Positions 56,131-64,000 of a DNA stretch of 64,000 nt are shown here, piece after piece (positions within the stretch are counted from its first letter, which is position 1; every line of letters starts with the position of its first letter). Under the pieces are notes generated by a model, which was given only the letters and a program-made list of their open reading frames with translations, was not told the origin of the DNA and made no database searches. The DNA comes from Nageia nagi (lineage: Eukaryota; Pinophyta), in NCBI GenBank assembly GCA_050084985.1, contig JBITNC010000002.1:186001-250000 (forward strand), read 5' to 3'. The position numbers and the translations under genes are program-made.

Positions 56131-56590
56131 CTAGTGAGGAGGAATATGAGAGTGCACCTGAAGAGGCTATAGAGAAAATTCCAAAAGAGGAGGCCCTAGT
56201 TATCTCTTATAGTGAATTGGCAAGAATTACTACCCCTCAAACTATGAAGCTCAAAGGGTTTTTTAAAAAGTGCCCTCTCATAATATTGTTGGATTTGAGA
56301 AGTACTTATAATTTCATTGATCCATGGGTGGCTAAGGTTATTGATTGTTACATCCACCCTACAAATATTTTTGAGGTTATGGTTGGTAATAGAGGAAAAA
56401 TAACATGTAAAGGCACATGTCATAATGTCAAATTGAGCATTGACCACTATACTTTGAAAAGCAACATGTGCATTTTACCACTTGGGGGATGTGATATAGT
56501 TTTGGGGGTGCAATGGTTGAGGACTTTGGGCACCATGCAATGGAATTTTGTAGAGATATGAATGGCCTTCAACATAGATGAATAAGAGCA
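56131..56590 (+). pseudogene. pol: Ty3 protease of the 6-kb element
   Basis: In the same open frame as the zinc knuckle (55983-56561): LIILLDLRSTYNFIDPWVA, where DLRSTYNFI replaces the usual DSGSTHNFI, and later ILPLGGCDIVLGVQWL with LGTMQWNF. The active-site Asp is present but its neighbours are changed. Confidence 0.85.
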
Positions 56591-56829
56591 TACTCTCAAG
56601 GGATTATAGGGTGAACCTATACAAATTGTGAGCTCACAATGCATGAAAAAGATCCTACAAAAAATGGGAAGGGGGATGTTAGCATAGTTATACTCTTTAT
56701 CGATCATTGAATCTGAAGTCATAGAGCCTAAGGATCTATAACCCATCTTAAGTAAGCATGTAAGTACCTTTAAGGAACCAATGGGATTACCACCCCAATG
56801 ATCACATGATCATGCTATCTAGTTGGTGC

Positions 56830-58110
56830 TAGGAAGTCACCCACCAAACATTCATCCTTATTGATATCTTTGTTTACAAATAAATAAAATTGAATAATTG
56901 GTTCAAGAACTATTGGATGTAGGAGTAATTCAACCTAGCATAAGCCCATATTCTTCTATAATTATATTGGTTCATAAGAAAGATGGTTCATGGTGTATGT
57001 GTGAGGATTTTAGGGCCTTGAACAAAATTACCATCAAGGAAAAATTTCCCATATCGATCATTGATGAATTATTGGATGAACTCCATGGGGCAAGATATTT
57101 TTCCAAGTTGGACCTATGATTTGGGTATCACCAAATTCACCTTAAGGAGGAGGATATACCAAAAATTGCATTTCACACCCATAAGGGCCATTATGAGTGC
57201 TTGGCTATGCCATTTGGCCTCACAAATGTTCCATACACATTTTAAAGTTTAATGAATCAAGTGTTTCATCTATTCCTTAGGAAGTTCATTTTAGTTTTCT
57301 TTGATGATATCTTGATCTATAGCAAGACATGGAGAGAACATGTGGCACATAAAACCTTACAAATTTTGAAGGAACACTAGCTATATGCCAAAAAATCAAA
57401 ATTTTCATTTAGTAATAGGGAAATTGACTACTTAGGCCATATTATATCCAAAGATGGAGTTAAGGTGGATCCACAAAAGATTACTAACATGCAGAACTAG
57501 TCTATTCCTAAATTTTTGAAAAGTCTCCAAGGATTCTTGGGGTTTATAGGATATTATAGGAAATTTGTGAAGGATTATGGTAATATTGTAGCACCTCTAA
57601 CCATGTTGTCGAAAAAGAATGCATTCCAATGGTCCCCTCAAGCTGAGGTAGCTTTCCTTAAGCTCAAGGATTTGATGTGTATCACCTTAGTATTAGTAAT
57701 GCTAGATTTTTCTAAAACCTTTATGATAGAAAGTGATGCTTGTGGAGTAGGAATTGGGGTAGTATTGATGCAAGAGGGGAATCCCTTGGCATTCACTAGT
57801 AGAGCACTCTCTGGTAAAAATTTGGGTAAGTCCACTTATGAAAAAGAAATGCTTGCCATCATTTATATAGTTCAAAATTGGAGACCATAGCTCATTGGTC
57901 ACCATTTCATCATCCTATAGATCATCATAATTTGAAATTTTTCATTGAGCAATGCATTTCTATGCCTGAGTAATAAAAATGGGTGATAAAACTATTAGGG
58001 TATGATTATGAGATAGTATATCGTAAAGGTAAGGAGAATGTGGTTACCAATGCTCTATCTATAAAATTTGAATACCAAGTAGCATTGCAAGCTCTTTCAT
58101 CTCCTATTCC
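56830..58110 (+). pseudogene. pol: Ty3 reverse transcriptase and RNase H of the 6-kb element
   Basis: [70 protein letters not shown] and the catalytic [12 protein letters not shown] near 57300 (intact). Then SNREIDYLGHIISKDGVKVD. The frame 57516-57890 gives FLGFIGYYRKFVKDYG and the RNase H start FMIESDACGVGIGVVLMQ, STYEKEMLAIIYIVQNWRP. KFFIEQCISMPE and VTNALS mark its end near 58060. Frames change several times. Confidence 0.9.
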
Positions 58111-58249
58111 TTAATGGTTGGATAAAGTTAAACAAGAGTGGGTAGAGGATAGCTCCACCCAAGAATTATTAAAATAGATCACTCAAGACCCCATGAGTAA
58201 ACCACACCACACATGGCATGATGATATTTTGAGATTCAAAAGCCAAATT

Positions 58250-58990
58250 TTATTATCATCTCCTTCAAAATGTAAATCAAAAATACTTTATGAATTGCAT
58301 TCCACACCTACATCAGGACATGATAGATTTGAAAACTTATAAGCGAGTGGCATGATCATTCTATTGGATAGGTATGAAATTGGATATCAAGCAATTTGTG
58401 GTAGCTTATGATGTGTGTCAATAATAAAAGGGTGAGATAATGGGTACTCCAAGACTCCTTCAACCTCTTCCCATACCTACACATACATGGATTGATATCT
58501 TAATGGATTTCATTGAAGGCCTTCCTTTATCCAATGATAAATTAGTTATTCTAGTGGTGGTTGATCGATTATCCAAAAATGCTCATTTTGGTTCATTGAA
58601 TCATCCCTACAAGGCAATGAAAATGGCACAAATATTCTTGGATATAATTTTTAAACTACATGGCATGCTAGAGATGATTGTTAGTGATCATGATCCCACT
58701 TTTACAAGCCATTTTTGGTAAGAGCTTTTTAAGCTCCAAGGTACCCAACTAAACATAAGCTCAGCATATCACCCACAAATGGATGGTCAAATTGAAATTG
58801 TTAATAAATATTTGGAAATATATTTACATTATTTTGCTTTAGCATAACCTGTGCATTGGGTATGATGGCTTCCCTTTGCTAAGTGGTGGTTCTACTAGCA
58901 AGATGGCCCCCTATGAAGTAGTGTATGTTCAAGCCCCACCAACAGTCACCTCATATGTTGTAGGTACCATTAAAGTTTAGGTAGTTGACT
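58250..58990 (+). pseudogene. pol: Ty3 integrase of the 6-kb element
   Basis: LHSTPTSGHDRF marks the zinc finger. The core in frame 58440-58721 has WIDILMDFIEGLPLSN, VVVDRLSKNAHF and MIVSDHDPTFTSHFW, and after a TAA it continues with YHPQMDGQIEIVNKYLE. The D, D and E positions are all visible. Confidence 0.88.
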
Positions 58991-59099
58991 CAACTTTAGT
59001 TACTTGGGATGATATTCTTCATTTTTTCAAAGATAACCTTTAAATAGCCCAACACCATATGAAATAATAGGTTGATTAGCAACATGTTGAAAGGGATTT

Positions 59100-59550
59100 C
59101 CAGGTAGATTACAAGGTCTTTCTAAGGTTGCAACCTTATTGCCAAAAATCCTTTAAAATAAAAGGCCCTCAAAAATTGGTCCCAAAGTTTTATGGTCCTT
59201 ACAAGGTGTTACAGTGCATTGGCCTAGCTACATATAAATTGAAGCTTCCTGATTCTTCCAAGATTCATCTAGTGTTTCATGTCTCTTATCTCAAGAAAGT
59301 GGTTGGATTAGAGGTTCAAATTTAGACATAATTACTTGAGTTGGTAGAGGATAGATCAATGGTAGTTATACCAGAGGTAGTTCTAGATCAATGATCACAA
59401 TAGCTTCATAATCACTCCATCATAGAAGTCCTTATGTAGTGGCAAGGCATGGCACTAGAAGATGCAACATGGGAAATAATTCACAAGCTATAGCAATAGT
59501 TTCCACACTTCAAGCTTTGAGGACAAAGCTTCATCTCAAGAGCGGTGGCA
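59100..59550 (+). pseudogene. pol: Integrase tail and chromodomain-like end of the 6-kb element
   Basis: KLVPKFYGPYKVLQCIGLAT followed by YKLKLPDSSKIHLVFHVSYL is the GPY/F and HxVFHVS linker. A weak chromodomain-like IIEVLM-stop-WQGMALEDATWE follows at about 59430-59470, and the terminal HFKL-stop-GQSFISR is typical of chromoviruses just before the 3' LTR. Confidence 0.82.
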
Positions 59551-59963
59551 TGTTAGGATCCCACATCCTAACATTTTAGTATTAGTATTAGTTATTTTAA
59601 TTAAATTATCAATCTATATTGTAAACCATAATATTGTGATTGTAAGGGAGGGTTCCAATTTTGCATGACTATTAGGGTTAGGATTAGTATATTATAAATT
59701 GGTAGAAGCATGTGGAAAAATGCATCTTGAACATTACTTTCACTTTTGGAATTGTAAGGAGGTATCCTCCTCGAAGTGACCTATGATTTTGTTACTATTT
59801 AGTATAAAATCCTATCCTTATCTTCTTATTGTTGCTATTTCATGTTCTATTTATCAATGCATGCTCTATTATTTCCACTAGATTAGTTGTCATTTTGCTA
59901 TTTCAAATTGATATTCATTACATTTTTGTAATATTTTCCTTTCATATTTGTAGCATCATAACA
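59551..59963 (+). repeat. 3' LTR of the 6-kb Ty3 element
   Basis: TGTTAGGATCCCACATCC to GCATCATAACA; collinear with 53949-54355 and 62174-62572. Confidence 0.92.
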
Positions 59964-60429
59964 TTCGAACACCACTTAGGATTTATCACTATCCCTATAG
60001 AGCTCATAGCCCTATATAATAGCTTGAAGTTCATAGAGCTTTAATTGATGTCTAGGGTGCCATTGACCCTCATAAATTGTACAAAATTTCAAAGGAATGC
60101 TAATTTGGTGGATAGGAATATTTGTAATGCCATCCAAGTAGGAATTGTATTATTTATTTTTTTAATTAATATAAAATATTTTATTCAAAAAAGCTTTGTT
60201 GATAAAATAATCATTACCTTAGAGTTGGGTTCTATTTATTTTGATGGAGTAAACCCTTGAGGATAGAACCATTGATAAATTAGATCTAAACAATGCTTGT
60301 AAGTTGGCTAATAATATAGTCTCATTCTATTATATGTGAAGTGATGACCACGTAACCTTATGCAATACTCCTATGGTGGATCGAATCCTCCTCTTGGATT
60401 GTAAAAAAAAAAGCTTAAAGAGGCTTGAA

Positions 60430-60930
60430 ACTAATGTCTTGGACCTAATGATGAGGTTCTTGCACCCTTGAGTGGATTCATTCCCCTTAAGGAGCTTATA
60501 CCCCTCTTGGAGGTGCACAACCCCCTTGGGGTATCTACACCTCCCTTAGAAATATGTGACCTCCTTGGGTGGCTCATACACCCTCTAACTCATGTAGATA
60601 CTTATATTTTTAAATATTTTACTATAGTTACATAAATTTAATTATTTTAGTTCATAAGATCTGCATGTGAAATGAGACATTGTATTCTAGGTGGACAAGT
60701 GGTCTTTTCCCTCCTATGGGAACATCCTCTTTTGGGGGTAAGCAACCCCCCTTGGGGTGTCTACATCCCTTTGGGGGTGGTGACCCTTTTTGGGGAGGTC
60801 TATGTCCCTTTGGGGAGTGGTGGTCCCCTATAGGATGGCTTGCCCATCCCTAGGGGTGGTGTCCCCCTATAGGGTGATCTACCCCCCTCTGTAGGGTGGC
60901 TTCTCCCTACAAAGAGGTCCATCCTTCCCA
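60430..60930 (+). repeat. G/C-rich palindromic minisatellite
   Basis: In otherwise AT-rich DNA, short units of the kind ACCCCCYTTGGGGTGTCTAC and CCCCTATAGGGTG repeat with a spacing of roughly 25-35 bp, densest at 60690-60930. CCCC and GGGG runs alternate, so each strand could form hairpins. A thinner left part is at 60430-60550. Confidence 0.82.
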
Positions 60931-61427
60931 TAAAAAAAGTATGTAAATAATTTTGTTCTTCTAGGTAAATCAAAAGAACTTTCTCAAAAAACTTTAATAA
61001 AAAAAATTTGTATACATTTCAGTCTAAGTTCCTCAAATAATTTTCACCTTATAATAAAGATTAATCCTTTTATTCAAAAATTAAATTTCCAAATAGCTTA
61101 TGTTATTTTACCTCAAATCAAATAAGGTATAAATTACTTCATAAAATATTTATAACTAAAATTAGAATCTAGTAAATTAAAAAATTGTAAAAAAATTTCA
61201 ACTATATAAGATCTTAGTATAGTTTAAAATCTAATTAAAAAATATTAGATTTAACTATGTAAAGAAAATATAGATACACTAATTTTCACAAGATCTTAAA
61301 GTTCAACCATATAAAATATGTTATATCTAACTTAAAAATTGAAACAAGGTTAGAAGTTTAGATACACCTTAAAGTAGAGTTACCTCAAGATGATGGAGCT
61401 AAAATTTGAAGGAGGTGATCACAAGGA
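60931..61427. other. AT-rich leader region of Copia-B
   Basis: No coding. ATATAAAAT and CTTAAAG stretches only. It lies between the minisatellite and the primer site on the Copia-B minus strand. Confidence 0.5.
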
Positions 61428-61442
61428 GGTTTTGATACCTTA
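61426..61442 (-). other. Primer binding site of Copia-B
   Basis: Minus-strand TAAGGTATCAAAACCTCC next to the 5' LTR; GGTATCA with flanking decay matches a tRNA-iMet site. Confidence 0.75.
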
Positions 61443-62109
61443 TGAAGGAATTGAAATATTTCTAAACTAAGATCACTTGTTCATTCTCCAACAAATTAAC
61501 TTTAATCTCACGAATACAATTTCATAATAATCACAATCACATAAATAAACACATAAGAAGTATAGTGGTTCCTCTCCATATGAGAGTACATCCACTTGGA
61601 TCTAAATCTATTACTTGTCTTCTCAAGGTATCTCTTACATTAACCCTTCTATCAACCTATATATCTAAACTAGTAGCATGATAATGCTTCCACAAGTGTG
61701 TATTTTACAACAAAGCCTACCCTTCCTTTTATAGGTTAAAATTTTACTTTGACTTACCCTTTTACCCAAGGGGAATACCAAAGTCCATAGGATATCCATA
61801 TCCCCACATTAGGTGGGAATGGTTGGTGGAAAACTTTTTTTATCCATGCCTATTCAATAGTTACATATGCCCATACTTCTATTTTAAGTATGTGGGTCTA
61901 CATGCACATGTGAAAATACCCTTAATAAAAAATAGATGAGAGCTCCACATTTGCATACATGGATAATCCACATTTTATAATAGGTGAATGATTCCATATT
62001 GGAAAATATTTTTCCTCCTCACTTACATGTATATTTTTCTTTGATTTTTAACTAATTAGGAATAATATACCAAAGTTATTAAAATAATAATGCATTATAT
62101 GTTCTAACA
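61443..62109 (-). repeat. 5' LTR of Copia-B
   Basis: Collinear with 48283-48933. Minus-strand TATA box CTATAAAAGG at 61734-61725. Outer flank GGTGC (62110-62114). Confidence 0.92.
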
Positions 62110-62173
62110 GGTGCATGGTTTAAGGACCGAAAGAGACTATTATAGTCATGAATGATACCTATATATCCATGGA

Positions 62174-62572
62174 TGTTAGGATCCCATATCCTAACATTTT
62201 AGTGTTAGTATTAGTATTTTATTAAATTATTAGCCTATATTGTAAACCATAATATTGTGATTGTAAGCATGAGGCTTGATTTTGCATTACTATTAGGGTT
62301 AGGTTAATTTATTACAAATAGATAGAAGTGTGTAGAGAAATGCATCTTGAAAATTATTTTTCACTTTTGGAGTTGTAAGGATGTAGCCCCCTCGAAGTGA
62401 TCTATGATTCTATTACTATCCAATAAAATCCCATCCTTATCTGCTCTTTCGTGTTCTATTTATCAATGCATGCTCTATTATTTCCATAGATAATAATCAA
62501 TTTCTTATTTTAAATCAATATTAAATTTATTTCTATAATATTTCCCTTTTTTATAATTATAGCATCATAACA
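62174..62572 (+). repeat. 5' LTR of the truncated Ty3 copy
   Basis: TGTTAGGATCCCATATCC to GCATCATAACA, followed by TCTAGTATCAAAGCTC, a primer site closer to the tRNA-iMet complement than that of the first copy. Confidence 0.9.
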
Positions 62573-63306
62573 TCTAGTATCAAAGCTCTTTCTAGGGCCA
62601 TTTTGCTGTAAGAAAACAAAAAAATAATTCTTAGAGGTCTAAGCTAGAAACCCTATATTGGGGGTTTTAAAATATTCAAGAGGATCTATCATTTTTGGCT
62701 AAGCACACTTACCCATAAAGTTGTGTGTGAAGTGAGGTGCAAAAACTCTACACCAATACCCAAGCCTTAGATAGAACCCTACAAGGAATTGGACTCCCTG
62801 TACCAAAATGTATATTGAAGATTGATCCTTTGTAAATTGTAGTGCACTAGCAAGTGCCACTGGAAAGTTACTTATCATAAAAGCCATCTTTTTAGCCTCT
62901 TTCCTTATGAAAGTTGGATAGGAGGGGTGTTTAGATAAGCCTATAGAGTAGATAATCCTTACCCTAGAATCATTTCTTCATAGAAAAAACCTTGATTTAG
63001 GAACTAGAATGTATGGCATGCAATTTTTTAGAGCCACCAAAAATAGCAATTTAGTGGTAGCAAAAACTTTAGAGCTAAATAACTAAAAATTTGCATTATT
63101 TGAGCAATTTTTAACAAAAGCAGATAGACCCACAGATGTAAAAAAAGAGTCTAAGAATTTGAAAATCATCATCAGGAGACCTAGCCCATTGTGATCATCT
63201 TTTCAAGCTGATCATTTTGATATATTACACGCGTATACTTTTTTGGGTATTTTCTAAAAATAGTAGTTTCCAAAAATATCAGCTTTAGAAATAGTAGTTT
63301 CTATAA

Positions 63307-64000
63307 ATGGCACCTGAATAAGATCTCAAACAGCAACACAAGTTGATCCTACCATGAAGACATTTCAAACTAGGATCCAACAAATGGTAGATACACTCAC
63401 TAGTACATTTAGGGTAGAAATCCAATAAATACTGACCCAAATATAAACCTTTAATAGTAAATGTGATAGTGTTCAACTAAGTCTCAATCATACCAATAAT
63501 GCATCTAGTTCATAGCAATCAGGGTAGTTAAGAAATCCATAAGGGTATCATCACAACTTTTAGATCCAATAAGGTGGTTTCATTCTTCCCCACACAGCAA
63601 AATTGGGTTTTCCTCAATTTGATGAAGATAATCCCATTGGTTGGATTTATAAGTTTGCACAGTATTTCCAATTGAACCAAATTCTAAAGGATTTGAAGGT
63701 GTGCATGGCAACTTTTCATTTACTCAACAACACATCCCACTCTTTCATGGGATGGATTTACTAAATAATTATTGATCCATTTTGGTTCCAGTGACTATGA
63801 AGATTTCACAAGGGCATTGACCAAGTTATGTCAAACTATAATAGTAAAATAATACCAAAATCAATTTGAGAAATTGGCTAATCACACAGAGGGTTTGAAT
63901 GATGCATTTTTCATAAGTTATTTTATCAATGGATTAAAGGAAGAAATTAAATTAGAGGTCAAAATATTTAATCCCAAAACTATGATAGATGCTATTGCTT
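63307..64000 (+). pseudogene. gag: Ty3 gag, 5' part, of the truncated copy
   Basis: Begins at an ATG at 63307 matching 55146 of the first copy but with a one-base deletion within the first 20 bases. Later blocks match: KLANHTEGLNDAFFISYFI near 63875 and NGLKEEIKLEVKIFNPKTMI at the window end. A segment present in the other copy between about 55560 and 55610 is missing near 63720. Confidence 0.82.

Larger units (their letters stand above)
53949..59963 (+). mobile_element. Plus-strand Ty3/chromovirus-like element nested in Copia-B
   Basis: LTRs of 407 bp (53949-54355) and 413 bp (59551-59963). The candidate target duplication TTTGG/TTCGA differs at two positions, both transitions. The primer site TAGTATTAGAGCTC is a decayed tRNA-iMet site. 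Coding order is gag, protease, RT, RNase H, integrase, chromodomain-like tail, and the 3' LTR follows CTTCATCTCAAGAGCGGTGG, a typical chromovirus tail and polypurine region. Full-length at 6.0 kb but with many stops. Confidence 0.9.
48283..62109 (-). mobile_element. Copia-B: copia-type element without recognisable pol, carrying an unknown ORF
   Basis: LTRs of 651 bp (48283-48933) and 667 bp (61443-62109) with perfect GGTGC duplications (48278-48282 and 62110-62114). The polypurine tract region is identical over 29 bp to that of Copia-A, and the primer site is tRNA-iMet-like, so it is a relative of Copia-A. Apart from the nested Ty3 element, its 7.8 kb contain no protease, integrase or RT that I can recognise. 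They hold an unidentified minus-strand frame at 50490-50105 and three tandem arrays. Probably mobilised in trans by Copia-A-like elements (inference). Confidence 0.88.
62174..64000 (+). mobile_element. Second copy of the 6-kb Ty3 family, truncated by window end
   Basis: 5' LTR, leader and gag start are collinear with 53949-55870. Protease and pol would lie beyond the window. Target duplication cannot be checked. Confidence 0.88.

Overview
The window is plant nuclear DNA, AT-rich and almost entirely made of transposable elements and host-gene debris. I see no intact host gene. Ty1/copia and Ty3 LTR elements with plant-type primer sites, a CACTA (TNP2) transposase, plant mobile domain (PMD) coding and plant-type PPR fragments all point to a seed plant. 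Deep nesting and long-decayed copies suggest a very large genome, possibly a gymnosperm, but the species cannot be read from this sequence.

Layout. (1) 1-2150: PPR pseudogene debris on the minus strand with a 227-bp tandem expansion. (2) 2226-20740: a three-level nest. A CACTA transposase fragment is split at 3062/20262 by a non-autonomous Ty3-type element (3063-20261, TSD GGTAT, 809-bp LTRs). That element carries a gag on + and a PMD gene on -. Its 3' LTR is split by a 9.55-kb SIRE/Maximus-like copia element (10535-20084, TSD CTTTG). (3) 20741-26917: AT-rich DNA with a dispersed repeat family and PPR scraps. (4) 26918-47803: a second three-level nest. A minus-strand copia element (Copia-A, TSD TATAA) contains a minus-strand Ty3 element (31350-43818, TSD ATCAA/ATTAA), which contains a plus-strand gag-only Ty3 element (35988-41555, TSD CTTAG). 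(5) 47809-48282: another PPR scrap. (6) 48283-62109: a copia-type element without recognisable pol (Copia-B, TSD GGTGC). It carries an unidentified coiled-coil reading frame, several tandem arrays and a nested 6-kb plus-strand Ty3 element (53949-59963). (7) 62174-64000: the 5' end of a second copy of that Ty3 family, cut by the window edge.

All element genes are broken, mostly by stops that fit C-to-T or G-to-A decay of methylated cytosine (CAG to TAG, CAA to TAA, CGA to TGA). The most unusual content is: an antisense PMD gene with a coiled-coil tail in a pol-less Ty3 element; sequence modules shared between the LTRs of a copia element and an unrelated Ty3 gag-only element; a copia-type element with an unknown ORF in place of pol; and LTRs built from tandem arrays of possible regulatory motifs. 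LTR boundaries, TSDs, primer sites and polypurine tracts were read by eye. Lineage names rest on motif recognition, without alignment.
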